64,000 nt of DNA from Clostridioides difficile_A (GCA_945909635.1 OX246690.1:1674001-1738000); one strand, 5' to 3'. Positions 1 to 9,305 are shown, numbered from the stretch's first letter. Notes: generated by a model from the letters alone, not told the origin. Translations and numbers: made by a program.

Positions 1-1121
1 CACCAGCAGTATCAAAATGGGAAAGTGGAAATTCTTATCCTGATATAGAATTATTACCACTATTAGCAGATTTTTTTAATGTATCTATTGATAAGCTTAT
101 GAATTATAAGATTGATTTAAGTGAAGAAGAAGTAATGAAAATTTATCAAGAATTAGAAGCAATTTTTGCTGGGATTGAAATTGATTTATCAACAGAAGAA
201 CCAAAAGAAGAATGTAAAGAAGACTTAGAATCTGTGAAAAAACTTTCTAATATGTACATAGATAAGTATCCTAAATGTTATTTATTAAAATTAAAGATAT
301 GCTCACTGTACCAGATGTATTCATATAAATTTGGTAAGAATGAGTTGAACAACAAAGTAAAAGAAACAACAAATATTCTTGAAGATATAGTAAGAAATAC
401 AGATGATATTCAAATTAAAGAAACAGCACTCATTATATTATCAAATGCATATTATATGTTGGAAGATTATAAAAAGGCAGAGTTGTACTTAAGTATGATA
501 CATGAACCAATAGGAGATACAAGTGTCAATTTAGCTATGATATATTTAAATCAAAATAGGTTGGAAGAAGCAGAAATATTGCTTCAAAATAAATTGTTCA
601 CTAATGTATTCAATGTAAGTATGGATTGTAAAGGAATAATTAATATATACAAATATCAATATAAGGAATTAAAGCAAAAATTGGAGGATGGAGATTCTAA
701 TAAAAAAGTAATAGAGAAAGAAATGGAATATATAAAAGATAAGTTACTAGGGTATGCAAACTTTTCTTTAGAAATAAAAAAAATACTTAGTGAAGATAAA
801 GGTGCATTTTTTAATATATATATGGATTATATGGAATTATCTTTAACGTTTTTATTTTTTAATATGAAAGAAGAAGCTAAAGAAGCTTTATATAGTTTAA
901 AAGAAATATTAGAGAAATATCCCATACATGAAAATTTGGATGTTAGCCAAATGAGATTTTTTGATAAAGTAAAATCTAAAAATTCCTATACTTTTAATGT
1001 ATATACGAATCTGTTAATTGTGTTTAGTGATGATAGTTATAATGAACTTAGAGACGAGCCAATTTTTGAGTCTGTAATTGAAAATCTTTTGGAATTAGAG
1101 AAATTGTTAAAAGATAAATAA
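1..1121 (+). CDS. XRE-family regulator with TPR-like C-terminal region (5' end missing)
   Basis: The frame is open from base 3, so the gene starts before the window. The first visible residues, AVSKWESGNSYPDIELLPL, are the recognition-helix end of a Cro/CI (XRE) helix-turn-helix, followed by the usual LADFFNVSIDKL segment. The remaining 340 residues are helical and Glu/Lys-rich, with paired-helix stretches such as ALIILSNAYYMLEDYKKAELYL and a second LAMIYLNQNRLEEAEILL-like unit that look like TPR repeats. Proteins of this layout are usually cytoplasmic DNA-binding regulators whose TPR part senses a peptide or partner. An ATG at base 99 lies inside the conserved domain and is not the true start. 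The target is unknown. Confidence 0.8.
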   Translation, partial: PAVSKWESGNSYPDIELLPLLADFFNVSIDKLMNYKIDLSEEEVMKIYQELEAIFAGIEIDLSTEEPKEECKEDLESVKKLSNMYIDKYPKCYLLKLKICSLYQMYSYKFGKNELNNKVKETTNILEDIVRNTDDIQIKETALIILSNAYYMLEDYKKAELYLSMIHEPIGDTSVNLAMIYLNQNRLEEAEILLQNKLFTNVFNVSMDCKGIINIYKYQYKELKQKLEDGDSNKKVIEKEMEYIKDKLLGYANFSLEIKKILSEDKGAFFNIYMDYMELSLTFLFFNMKEEAKEALYSLKEILEKYPIHENLDVSQMRFFDKVKSKNSYTFNVYTNLLIVFSDDSYNELRDEPIFESVIENLLELEKLLKDK

Positions 1122-1310
1122 TAAATAAAAATTTAATATAAGACTTAAAGATTACTTAAGTTAAAGGGAGATGTTTCAACATAAAAATTTGAATTATCTC
1201 CTTTATTGTGCGAAAATAGAAAAGAATTTCATAGTATAGTCCAATTTATGGAATAATTCTTTTGTTCAAGGAAAAGGAATCTTTTATTTTATAACATTAA
1301 TTAATATTAA

Positions 1311-1345
1311 AAAAGCAGCTAATTATAGTGAATCAACTGCTTTAT
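1311..1345 (-). terminator. Terminator of the acetyltransferase gene
   Basis: Read on the minus strand, AAAGCAG and CTGCTTT pair across an 18-nt loop and are followed by a T run. It lies just past the stop of the minus-strand acetyltransferase gene. Confidence 0.5.
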
Positions 1346-1391
1346 ATAATTGTTATGATATTTTGCAAAGTTAAATAGAGAGGGACTGTAT

Positions 1392-1913
1392 CTAGAAATT
1401 CATTACATGGTTCCCTAAGTATTGATTAAACTTATCATATTCCATTTTAGATAGAATTTCTGGATAAGACATTACAACTAGATTATGACCACTAAATTTA
1501 TCTTGGTATGGTGGATGAATATGTTCATAATCATTTGTCTTATATTTTACTCTCTCATAGAAAGCCTTACGTTTGATTGAAATATCATCAATAGGAGGGT
1601 CAATTTCTAGAATAACAGTTTTTCCTCTTTTATTTAGAAGTTCCAATGTTCTTTGCCCATACATATTATTACGCATTTCTGGAAAAATACAAAAATGCTC
1701 TACATAAATAAAGCTTTCTGTTTCCCAACATAAAATTATGCCAACAAACTTGTCTTTATCATAAATTAAATTGAATTGATATTCTTCATTTTCCATAATT
1801 TCTGATTGCAAAGAAGACTTTCTCTGCTCATGAAATGGGAAACTAGTTTTATATAATTCCATAGCTTTATAGTATAATCTATCTTTACTGGTTCTTAAAC
1901 GTTCAAATTTCAT
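1392..1913 (-). CDS. GNAT-family N-acetyltransferase
   Basis: This 173-residue protein has the GNAT pattern: a strand-rich core (FVGIILCWETESFIYVEHFC), then the acetyl-CoA loop region around EMRNNMYGQRTLELLNKRG, then the ILEIDPP strand. Enzymes of this family transfer acetyl from acetyl-CoA to an amine; the acceptor here is unknown. I place the start at MKFERL, 18 bases inside the longest frame, because GGGAGGAA sits 4 bases before that ATG and nothing comparable precedes the upstream one. It is a single gene transcribed divergently from the 3D-domain gene, with its own promoter and terminator. Confidence 0.8.
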   Translation of the reverse strand: MKFERLRTSKDRLYYKAMELYKTSFPFHEQRKSSLQSEIMENEEYQFNLIYDKDKFVGIILCWETESFIYVEHFCIFPEMRNNMYGQRTLELLNKRGKTVILEIDPPIDDISIKRKAFYERVKYKTNDYEHIHPPYQDKFSGHNLVVMSYPEILSKMEYDKFNQYLGNHVMNF

Positions 1914-1958
1914 TTTGTTCCTCCCAATCATAAAAATTTCTAATCTGCATATGAATTC

Positions 1959-1987
1959 ATTTTATCATAGTCAATATTGGTATACAA
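1959..1987 (-). promoter_or_regulatory. Sigma-A-like promoter of the acetyltransferase gene
   Basis: On the minus strand TTGTAT and TAAAAT are separated by 17 bases, upstream of the acetyltransferase start. The rest of the 363-bp gap between the two divergent genes (1914-2276) holds one further promoter and no gene I can support. Confidence 0.45.
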
Positions 1988-2188
1988 TGTGTTTTAATCT
2001 GTGTATCATCTTTCCGTTTTGTTTCCTCTATGTCCATCTTTTTTAGGATGAAAGATAAATTGTTTATGATATTATTTCAAATTATTATATTAATCACTGA
2101 TTATTTAAAAATAGTATGTGTGATGGCTTTTAAACTGTCTAAAAATGATTTTAATGATTTTAGAAGTTACAAAAAAGTTACATAAATT

Positions 2189-2217
2189 TTGAAAGCTATA
2201 ATATACATATATAATAT
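2189..2217 (+). promoter_or_regulatory. Candidate promoter of the 3D-domain gene
   Basis: TTGAAA and TAATAT are 17 bases apart, about 60 bases before the start codon. Just upstream, AGTTAC occurs twice within about 20 bases. Confidence 0.4.
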
Positions 2218-2276
2218 AAGATTAAATCTGTAATGAATAATACTAATTTGAAGTTTGAATAGGGAAGGAGATTATT

Positions 2277-3074
2277 ATGGAGAAAAGAGAAAAGAGGATA
2301 ATAATATCATCTTTATTGAGTGTATCAATTTTGCTGAGTTTGGTAAGTATTTATTCTATATTAAATAAAGAAGATATAAGTTTAACAGTTAAAGGTAAAG
2401 AGCAAAAAGTCTCTTCATTTAAAAAAACAGTTGAAGAACTCTTGGATGAACAGGGTATTAAGTATAATTCTGAAGATAAAATTAATCCAAGTTTAGATAC
2501 AGAATTAAAAGATGATATGCAAATAAAAGTTGTAAAAGTAACTAATAATCAAAAAGAAGAAATTGAAAAGATTCCATTTGAGACAAAGCATGTGAATGAT
2601 AGTAATTTATTAAAAGGAAAATCTAAGGTCTATCAAGAAGGAAAAGAAGGAGAAAAAAAACTAGTCTATAAATTAACTTACCATGATGGAAAGTTAATCA
2701 AAAAAATCTTATCAAAAGAATTAATATCTAAGGAGCCAACTACAAAAATTATAAAATATGGAACTAAAGAAAAAGTATTGATTGCATCAAGAGGAGCAAA
2801 TATAAGAGGTGGAAAACATATGAAAGTGGTTGCTACTGCATATGCAGGAGATACAATAACATCAACTGGAACGACTCCAAGATGGGGTGTTATTGCAGTC
2901 GACCCTAGTATAATACCATATGGAACAAAAGTATATATACCTAAATTGGGTATGACTTTTGTAGCAGAAGATTGTGGAGGTGCAATTAAAGGTAACAGAA
3001 TAGATATTTTTATGAATAGTGAAGGAAGTGCATCAAATTGGGGAAGAAAGAGTATAGATATATATCTACATTAA
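2277..3074 (+). CDS. Exported DUF348/G5/3D-domain protein, putative peptidoglycan hydrolase
   Basis: This is a 265-residue protein. A short basic N-terminus is followed by one hydrophobic segment (residues about 8-28), so it is exported or membrane-anchored. Next come a DUF348 unit (about 33-80), a G5-like region (about 85-165) and a C-terminal 3D domain (about 185-265), where VVATAYAG, AVDPSIIPYGTKVYIP and the Asp-bearing DCGGAIKGNRIDIFM are visible. The three conserved aspartates give the domain its name. This architecture is that of YabE/Rpf-like cell-wall enzymes, which cut peptidoglycan as lytic transglycosylases. The start is supported by GGGAAGGAG 7 bases upstream. The exact substrate is inferred from the family. 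Confidence 0.85.
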   Translation: MEKREKRIIISSLLSVSILLSLVSIYSILNKEDISLTVKGKEQKVSSFKKTVEELLDEQGIKYNSEDKINPSLDTELKDDMQIKVVKVTNNQKEEIEKIPFETKHVNDSNLLKGKSKVYQEGKEGEKKLVYKLTYHDGKLIKKILSKELISKEPTTKIIKYGTKEKVLIASRGANIRGGKHMKVVATAYAGDTITSTGTTPRWGVIAVDPSIIPYGTKVYIPKLGMTFVAEDCGGAIKGNRIDIFMNSEGSASNWGRKSIDIYLH

Positions 3075-3183
3075 ATTAGTAACTATAATAACTTTACTTG
3101 AAAGATAAAAAAGTATAAAATATGAATTAACTAAACTGTTAGATTATTCTTGAAACATAAAAATATATCTAAGGGGGGATAAG

Positions 3184-3774
3184 ATGAAAATAGTCTGCTT
3201 AGGAGACAGTTTAACATATGGGTTTGGAGTATCACGAAGTAATTCATGGACAAACATTGTGAATAAAGAGACTCGATTAGAAATAATAAATAAGGGTATA
3301 AATGGTGATACAACAAGTGGTATGTTAGTTAGATTTAATGAAGATGTTGTAAAAAATTCTCCTGATATAGTTTTTATAATGGGTGGTACCAATGATTTGA
3401 TTGTTGGAGCAGGAAATGAAGTTATTAATTCTAATATAATGGCTATGGTGCATCAAGCATATTCAAAAAATATCATACCTATAATAGGTATACCATTGAA
3501 ACCAGATATTCCAAATGTTAGAGAAGATTGGAGTCGTTTTACTGATTTTAATCTAGTATCCAAAAAGTTAGAATTATATAATTGTTGGGTAAAAAAGTTT
3601 AGTGTAACATTTAATACTGAGTTTGTAGATTTTTATTCGAGATATAATAAGTGCATGGAACAAAAAGGATATAAAAACTTGTATTTTGATGGATTACATC
3701 CAACAAAAGAAGGTCATAGAATAATGGCAGATATATTTATTAGCTCAGTTAATAAATATACAGAAGAAGTATAA
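3184..3774 (+). CDS. SGNH/GDSL-family hydrolase (esterase or lipase)
   Basis: All the SGNH blocks are visible in 196 residues: GDSL at residues 7-10 with nucleophile Ser9, block II GINGD (38-42), block III GGTND (67-71), and the DGLHP motif carrying Asp169 and His172. Block-to-block spacing is normal for the family. There is no signal peptide, so it should act in the cytoplasm as an esterase, thioesterase or lipase on an unknown ester. A strong AAGGGGGGA ribosome site precedes the ATG. It stands 110 bases after the 3D-domain gene in the same orientation, and the two could be co-transcribed. Confidence 0.88.
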   Translation: MKIVCLGDSLTYGFGVSRSNSWTNIVNKETRLEIINKGINGDTTSGMLVRFNEDVVKNSPDIVFIMGGTNDLIVGAGNEVINSNIMAMVHQAYSKNIIPIIGIPLKPDIPNVREDWSRFTDFNLVSKKLELYNCWVKKFSVTFNTEFVDFYSRYNKCMEQKGYKNLYFDGLHPTKEGHRIMADIFISSVNKYTEEV

Positions 3775-3836
3775 TTATATAAAAGATATTTGTTTATACA
3801 ATTATAATAAATACATAAGATAGGGAGGATTTTATT

Positions 3837-5534
3837 ATGGATTATAGGAAAACTTATGAAGAGTGGGTAAAAAGTTCGTATTTTGATGAAGATACAAAGA
3901 TAGAATTAGATAAGATAAAAGGTAATGAAAAAGAAATAGAAGATAGATTTTATAAGGACTTAGAATTTGGTACTGCTGGTCTTAGGGGTATAATCGAAGC
4001 AGGTACAAATAGAATAAACAAATATACAGTTAGAAGAGCTACTTTTGGATTGGCTAACTATATATTAGAAAATACGACAGCTGAAGAAAAAAATAGAGGA
4101 GTAGTGATAGCTCATGATAATAGACACAAGTCTAGAGAATTCTGTATAGAGTCTGCAAATACTTTGGCAGCATGTGGTATAAAAGCATATATATTTGATA
4201 GTTTAAGAACCACTCCAGAATTATCTTTTGCAGTTAGAAATCTAAATGCAATAGCGGGTATAGTTATAACAGCCAGTCATAATCCTCCTGAATATAATGG
4301 ATATAAGGTATACTGGGAAGATGGGGCACAAGTTATGCCAGATATAGCAAATGCAATAACTGAGAAAGTAAATAGTATACATGATTACAGTATAATACCA
4401 ACTTTAAGTGAAGATAATAAACATTTAGTTATTTTATTGGATGAATCACAGGATACTGAATTTATAGAAGCAGTAAAGAGTCAAATTATAAGAACAGACT
4501 TAGTTAAAAATGTAGGTAAAACTTTTAAAATAGTTTATACACCTCTTTGTGGAACAGGTAATATACCAATAAGAAGAGCATTAAAAGAAGTTGGATTTGA
4601 AAATATAATTGTAGTTCCAGAAGAAGAAAATCCAGACCCAAATTTTGCAGGTCTTGATTATCCAAATCCAGAAGAGAAAAAAGCTTTAAATAGAGGAATA
4701 TTACTTGCAAAAGAAAAAGGAGCAGACCTTGTAATAGCAACTGACCCAGACTGCGATAGAGTGGGTGTAGCTGTAAAAACTACCACAGGAGAGTATGCTC
4801 TACTTACAGGTAATCAAATCGGTGGTATGTTGACACATTATATAATAGAAGGTTTAAAAGAAAATAATAAATTAAAAGAAAATTCTACAATGATAAAAAC
4901 TATAGTTACATCAGAGTTTGGAGCAGATATAGCCAAAGCCAATAATGTTGATGTGTTAAATGTTCTTACAGGTTTTAAGTTTATTGGTGAGAAAATAAAA
5001 CTATTTGAACAAAATAAAGACAGAAATTATGTATTTGGATATGAAGAAAGTTATGGTTATTTAGTTGGTACTCATGCGAGAGATAAAGATGGAGTAGTTT
5101 CTTCATTATTAATATCTGAAATGGCAGCATTTTACTATTCAAAAGGTATGAGTTTATATGAGGGTCTAATAGAACTTTATAAGAAATATGGATTTTTTAA
5201 AGAGCAGACTATATCTTTGACTTTAAAGGGTATAGAAGGAGTAGAAAAGATAAAAGAAATAATATCTTACTTTAGAGAAAATCAAATTGATTATATAAAT
5301 GATATCAAAGTAGTGGATAAAAAAGATTATAAAAAAGGTATAGATAATCTTCCTAAGTCTGACGTTTTAAAATACTTCTTGGAAGATGAATCTTGGGTAG
5401 CAATACGACCATCTGGAACAGAGCCAAAACTTAAATTCTACATAGCTGTAAAAGGAGCTAGTGAGGTTGAAGCAGATGAAAAACTAAGTGGTCTAAAAGA
5501 ATATATAGATATTATGGTTGAAAAATTAAAATAA
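3837..5534 (+). CDS. pgcA: Alpha-phosphohexomutase (phosphoglucomutase/phosphomannomutase)
   Basis: This 565-residue enzyme of the alpha-D-phosphohexomutase family interconverts hexose 1- and 6-phosphates. The active-site serine loop TASHNPPEYNGYKVYW, the metal-binding loop DPDCDRVGV, the sugar loop GYEESYGYLVGTHARDKDG and the phosphate-binding RPSGTEPKLKFY are all present and in order. Length and N-terminus match the clostridial and Bacillus PgcA group, which feeds glucose-1-phosphate to glycolipid and cell-wall polymer synthesis. GGGAGG precedes the ATG. It ends in a strong terminator, so it is the last gene of its unit. The symbol follows the Bacillus family member; substrate preference is inferred. 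Confidence 0.92.
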   Translation: MDYRKTYEEWVKSSYFDEDTKIELDKIKGNEKEIEDRFYKDLEFGTAGLRGIIEAGTNRINKYTVRRATFGLANYILENTTAEEKNRGVVIAHDNRHKSREFCIESANTLAACGIKAYIFDSLRTTPELSFAVRNLNAIAGIVITASHNPPEYNGYKVYWEDGAQVMPDIANAITEKVNSIHDYSIIPTLSEDNKHLVILLDESQDTEFIEAVKSQIIRTDLVKNVGKTFKIVYTPLCGTGNIPIRRALKEVGFENIIVVPEEENPDPNFAGLDYPNPEEKKALNRGILLAKEKGADLVIATDPDCDRVGVAVKTTTGEYALLTGNQIGGMLTHYIIEGLKENNKLKENSTMIKTIVTSEFGADIAKANNVDVLNVLTGFKFIGEKIKLFEQNKDRNYVFGYEESYGYLVGTHARDKDGVVSSLLISEMAAFYYSKGMSLYEGLIELYKKYGFFKEQTISLTLKGIEGVEKIKEIISYFRENQIDYINDIKVVDKKDYKKGIDNLPKSDVLKYFLEDESWVAIRPSGTEPKLKFYIAVKGASEVEADEKLSGLKEYIDIMVEKLK

Positions 5535-5543
5535 AAGATGTTT

Positions 5544-5566
5544 AACTATCTTATAAGATAGTTTTA
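5544..5566 (+). terminator. Terminator after the phosphohexomutase gene
   Basis: AACTATCTTATAAGATAGTT is a perfect 20-base palindrome followed by TTAT, starting 10 bases after the stop codon. Confidence 0.6.
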
Positions 5567-5581
5567 TGATAATATTTATTT

Positions 5582-5650
5582 AGCTGAAAATTATAATTTA
5601 CTTTCATTGATTAGAATATAGAAATGTTAGTAGAATTGTTATTTTCAGCT
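5582..5650. repeat. Wide hairpin: 10-bp perfect arms, 49-nt loop
   Basis: AGCTGAAAAT (5582-5591) and ATTTTCAGCT (5641-5650) pair perfectly and are followed by a T-rich run. It may be a second terminator or a leader structure before the YihY gene. Confidence 0.4.
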
Positions 5651-5751
5651 TTTATTTATGTTATTTTTACTTAAATAATTATATTATGGTATGAATCTGA
5701 GTATAATTAATATTGTATAATGAAATTAATTTGAGAGAAAAGGGGATATTT

Positions 5752-6591
5752 ATGTTTGGGATAGATAAAAAATTGATTGAATATATAGTTGCAAAATCTA
5801 ATTACAGTGAATTAAGTTCAAAGTCAGCAGAAGTATCTTTTTTCTTGATGCTGTCTATATTTCCTTTTTTAATATTTACTATAAGTTCTATAGCATATAT
5901 ACCAGTTCTTCATTTAAATAAATATATAGAACTTTTTAGAAATATGATGCCAGAAAGTGCTTTTGATGTATTATCTTCAATTATAGTTTCTGCAATAGAT
6001 AATAGAAGTTTAAATTTTTTAGCTGTCAGTTTTGGACTTACTATGTGGACATTTTCAAGAGCAGTAAAAGCTCTTATTAAAGGGATGAATAGAGCGTATA
6101 AAGTTAAAGAAACTAGGTCTTTTTTTAAAATCCTATCTATATCATTTTTATTTACAATTATGCTTTTAGTGTTAATTTTTTTATCTATGATATTTCTGGT
6201 TTATGGAGAGAAAATAGGTTATTTTATTTTTAATTTTATAGGATTAGATAAGATATTTATAAGGATATGGGATATTTTAAGATACTCTGTGGGTATTTTA
6301 ACAATAATAGTTATATTTACAGCTTTGTATAAGTATACACCAAATAAAAAGTTGACTCTGAAAGAATCTGCACCAGGTGCTATTTTTGCTACATTTTCTT
6401 GGTTTTTAGTGTCATTTTTGTACTCTTATTATACAAATTATTATGCTAACTATGAAGTAATCTATGGAAGTATAGCTGAAATAATTGTACTTATGACGTG
6501 GATGTATTTTAGCAGTTGGTCTATTGTTATAGGCTATGAAGTAAATTCAAGACTGTATTTTAGAAAGATAAGAAATGAAAGTTTAAAGTAA
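5752..6591 (+). CDS. YihY/BrkB-family inner-membrane protein
   Basis: This 279-residue membrane protein has about six hydrophobic segments and the YihY (PF03631) signatures: SAEVSFFLMLSIFPFLIF near the N-terminus, WTFSRAVKALIKGMNRAY in the middle, and a C-terminal YGSIAEIIVLMTWMYFSSW ending in an NSRLY tail. The family was once mis-called ribonuclease BN; its real role is unsettled, with transport or envelope functions proposed. I start at the ATG preceded by AAAGGGGAT, 39 bases inside the longest frame. It is a single gene between the phosphohexomutase and the dhaL operon. Confidence 0.88.
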   Translation: MFGIDKKLIEYIVAKSNYSELSSKSAEVSFFLMLSIFPFLIFTISSIAYIPVLHLNKYIELFRNMMPESAFDVLSSIIVSAIDNRSLNFLAVSFGLTMWTFSRAVKALIKGMNRAYKVKETRSFFKILSISFLFTIMLLVLIFLSMIFLVYGEKIGYFIFNFIGLDKIFIRIWDILRYSVGILTIIVIFTALYKYTPNKKLTLKESAPGAIFATFSWFLVSFLYSYYTNYYANYEVIYGSIAEIIVLMTWMYFSSWSIVIGYEVNSRLYFRKIRNESLK

Positions 6592-6620
6592 ACTTTAAAA
6601 AAAGAAACATTGTTTAATAT

Positions 6621-6688
6621 AACAAATGTAAATTTTGTAAAAACGTTTTCTAAAAATAATTTACATTTGTTATTACATATGATAATAT
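6621..6688 (+). promoter_or_regulatory. dhaL operon promoter with 13-bp inverted repeat and cre-like site
   Basis: AACAAATGTAAAT (6621-6633) and ATTTACATTTGTT (6659-6671) form a perfect 13-bp inverted repeat. Its right arm overlaps TTTACA (6660-6665), which lies 17 bases before TAATAT (6683-6688). Between the arms is TAAAAACGTTTTCT (6638-6651), which matches the CcpA cre consensus at all but one position. The layout suggests control by the downstream SorC-type regulator and by carbon catabolite repression; both are inferences. Confidence 0.5.
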
Positions 6689-6719
6689 TGAATCAAGATA
6701 TTAATAAGGAGATGGTTCA

Positions 6720-7340
6720 ATGTTATCAACTACTACATGGAAAAAAATGTTGATAAGTGCGGCGGAAATATTAAAGGAAAATAAGATATATTTATGTGAA
6801 TTAGATAGTGTAGTTGGAGATGGTGACCATGGGGTTACTATAGATAGAATAGCAGATTGTATGAAAAAAAGAGCATTAGAAGAAAATAAAAATGATAGCA
6901 TAAAATCAATTAATGAAGATTTAAGTACTTTATGTATGAATGTAAATGGTGGTTCAGCAGGACCTTTATGGGGGACTATATTTGAGGGAATGGCTGAAGG
7001 AATAGATGATAAAGATGAACTTGAAATAGAAGAAATAAAAGGTATGTTTAATGAAGCAAGAGAAAATTTATCTCTTATTTCTACTGCTAAAATAGGTCAA
7101 AAAACTTTGGTAGATGCATTATATCCAGCCATAGATGCTATTTATAATGTACAGAGTAATGACATAGTAGATATCTTTAGATTAGCTTATGAAAAAGCAG
7201 TAGAAGGTGCTGAGAATACTAAAACTTACATAGCAAAATTTGGACGAGCAAAAAGTATAGGAGAAAGAAGTCTAGGACATATGGACCCAGGTGCTGTTTC
7301 TATATCACTGATGTTTAAAGGTTTATATAACGCATTATAA
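6720..7340 (+). CDS. dhaL: Dihydroxyacetone-kinase-type ATP/ADP-binding subunit DhaL
   Basis: This 206-residue protein matches DhaL, the nucleotide-binding subunit of two-component dihydroxyacetone kinases. The Mg-coordinating motif ELDSVVGDGDHGVTI and the loops NVNGGSAGPLWGT, STAKIGQKTLVDALYPA and GERSLGHMDPGAVS are intact. It pairs with DhaK to phosphorylate dihydroxyacetone or a related ketose. No DhaM (PTS phosphodonor) gene is near, so whether it uses ATP directly or the PTS through a distant partner cannot be told from this window. It is first in the operon dhaL-dhaK-aldolase-VOC and has an AAGGAG ribosome site. The order with dhaL before dhaK is the reverse of Escherichia coli. Confidence 0.92.
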   Translation: MLSTTTWKKMLISAAEILKENKIYLCELDSVVGDGDHGVTIDRIADCMKKRALEENKNDSIKSINEDLSTLCMNVNGGSAGPLWGTIFEGMAEGIDDKDELEIEEIKGMFNEARENLSLISTAKIGQKTLVDALYPAIDAIYNVQSNDIVDIFRLAYEKAVEGAENTKTYIAKFGRAKSIGERSLGHMDPGAVSISLMFKGLYNAL

Positions 7341-7395
7341 ATTAGATTAACAAATTAAATAATAAATATAACAAGTTTAATAGGGGGAATTTATC

Positions 7396-8397
7396 ATGCC
7401 AATGAAAAAATTTATTAACCAGTCAGAAGATTTAACTAGAGAAGTTTTAGAAGGTTTAGAACTTGCAAATCCAGACTTACTGAGAGTTACAGATTCCAAT
7501 TTAGTAATAAATAAAAAATTAGAAGAAGCAGAAAGAGTAACAATAGTCACTCTAGGTGGAGCAGGTCATGAACCAGCATTGAGTGGATTTGTTGGTGATG
7601 GAATGGTCGACATAGCTGTAGTTGGAGATGTATTTGCAGCTCCAGGTCCAAATTCTTGTTTAGAAGCTATAAAAATGGCTGACAGAGGCAAAGGTGTACT
7701 GTTTGTAGTCCTTAATCATGCAGGAGATATGTTGACAGGAAATCTTGTTATGAAACAAGTTAAAAAAGAAGGACTTAATGTTAAAAAAGTTGTTACTCAA
7801 GAAGATATAGCAAATGCACCAAGAGAAAATAGTGATGATAGAAGAGGTTTGGTTGGTTGTATACCTTTATATAAAATAGCTGCAGGAGCTGCTAAAGAAG
7901 GAAAATCTTTAGATGAAGTTGCAGAAATAGCACAAAAATTTGCTGATAATATGGCGACTATAGCTGTTGCATGTAAGGGAGCTACCCATCCTTCTACAGG
8001 AATGGTTATTTCTGAGCTTGGAGAAAATGAGATGGAAATAGGAATGGGGCAACATGGAGAAGGTGGAGGTGGACGTATGGAAATGAAGTCTGCTGATGAA
8101 ACTGCTGAAATAATGACACAAGCTTTGATTAAAGATTTAGACATTAAAGATGGGGAAAAAGTCATGTTAATAGTTAATGGCTCAGGAGCTACTACTTTGA
8201 TGGAAATGCTAATAGTGTATAGAAAATGTCATAAAATATTGCAAGAAAAAAATATAGAAGTACTTTCAAATCATGTTGGAGAGCTTTTAACTACTCAAGA
8301 AACAGCTGGATTCCAACTATTTATAGCTAGAATGAATGAGGAATTGTTAAGATATTTCAATTCACCATGTAATACACCTTACTTTAAAAAAAATTAG
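7396..8397 (+). CDS. dhaK: Dihydroxyacetone-kinase-type substrate-binding subunit DhaK
   Basis: This 333-residue protein has the DhaK fold signatures: TLGGAGHEPALSGFVGDGMVDIAVVGDVFAAP near the N-terminus, the NHAGDMLTGNL segment, and GMGQHGEGGGGR, whose histidine is the residue that forms the hemiaminal bond with the ketose substrate. It acts with DhaL from the preceding gene. The 55-base gap, the same strand and the AGGGGGAA ribosome site support one operon. The usual IHxEPG around the covalent histidine is QHGEGG here, so the substrate may be a ketose other than dihydroxyacetone; that last point is inference. Confidence 0.92.
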   Translation: MPMKKFINQSEDLTREVLEGLELANPDLLRVTDSNLVINKKLEEAERVTIVTLGGAGHEPALSGFVGDGMVDIAVVGDVFAAPGPNSCLEAIKMADRGKGVLFVVLNHAGDMLTGNLVMKQVKKEGLNVKKVVTQEDIANAPRENSDDRRGLVGCIPLYKIAAGAAKEGKSLDEVAEIAQKFADNMATIAVACKGATHPSTGMVISELGENEMEIGMGQHGEGGGGRMEMKSADETAEIMTQALIKDLDIKDGEKVMLIVNGSGATTLMEMLIVYRKCHKILQEKNIEVLSNHVGELLTTQETAGFQLFIARMNEELLRYFNSPCNTPYFKKN

Positions 8398-8420
8398 ATT
8401 GAATTAAAGGGAGATAAAAA

Positions 8421-9305
8421 ATGGCAGATAAAGATGGAATAATACTACCAAAAGATTATGGAGTAGGTATAAAGCCTCCAGAACAAAGTTTTTATTTAAA
8501 AGGAATGGATAATGTGGATTGGGGAATGAAAAATAGATTGTCAAAAATATTCAATCCTAAAACAGGAAAATCACTTATGTTAGCCTTTGACCATGGGTAT
8601 ATCATGGGTCCTACTCAAGGGTTAGAGAGATTAGACCTTTCAATACCTGACCTTATAGAAGATGCAGACTGTCTTATGGCTACAAGAGGAGCTTTGAGAA
8701 CATGTATAAGTCCAATTCAGGATAAGGCTATAGCACTTAGATGTTCAGCAGGAAGTTCAGTGCTTAGAGAAGATATGAGTAGGGAAGTAATTGGAGTTGA
8801 TATAGAAGATGCTATAAGAATGAATGCATCTTGTCTAGCTATACAGACATTTATGGGTGCTGAAGGCGAATGTAAAGCTATAGAAAATTTAGTTAAAACA
8901 ATAGATATGGGAAATAGATATTCTATACCTGTTTTGGGTGTTGTTGCAGTAGGTAAAGAAATGGAAAGAACAGCAAAATATTTCTTATTAGCCACTAGGA
9001 TGCTAGCTGAATTTGGAGCAAGTATAGTAAAGAGTTATTATTGTGAAGATTTTGAGAAAATAACAGCTGCTTGTCCAGTACCTATAGTTATAGCAGGAGG
9101 AAAAAAAGTTCCAGAAAAAGAAGCATTAGAGATGGCTTATAGAGCTATAAACGAAGGTGCAGCAGGTGTTGATATGGGAAGAAATGTATTCCAATCAGAA
9201 AGTCCAAAAGCAATGATAAAAGCAATAAAAGCTATTGTTCACGAGAACAATACACCAGAACAAGCATATAAGTTATTTGAAGAATTAAAGAAGGAGTATA
9301 AGTAA
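8421..9305 (+). CDS. LsrF-like class I (DeoC/FbaB-type) aldolase
   Basis: This 294-residue TIM-barrel protein closely resembles E. coli LsrF, the thiolase of phospho-AI-2 breakdown, along most of its length. The shared blocks are LKGMDNVDWGMKNRLSKIF, NPKTGKSLMLAFDHGY, GPTQGLERLDL, the Schiff-base Lys region IVKSYYCEDFEKI, CPVPIVIAGGKK and GAAGVDMGRNVFQS. LsrF-type enzymes handle 3-hydroxy-5-phosphooxypentane-2,4-dione; relatives are fructose-bisphosphate aldolases. Its position after DhaL/DhaK suggests it acts on the phosphorylated ketose those subunits make. The start has AAGGGAG 8 bases upstream. An exact AI-2 role is not established, because LsrK and the Lsr transporter are absent here. 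Confidence 0.88.
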   Translation: MADKDGIILPKDYGVGIKPPEQSFYLKGMDNVDWGMKNRLSKIFNPKTGKSLMLAFDHGYIMGPTQGLERLDLSIPDLIEDADCLMATRGALRTCISPIQDKAIALRCSAGSSVLREDMSREVIGVDIEDAIRMNASCLAIQTFMGAEGECKAIENLVKTIDMGNRYSIPVLGVVAVGKEMERTAKYFLLATRMLAEFGASIVKSYYCEDFEKITAACPVPIVIAGGKKVPEKEALEMAYRAINEGAAGVDMGRNVFQSESPKAMIKAIKAIVHENNTPEQAYKLFEELKKEYK

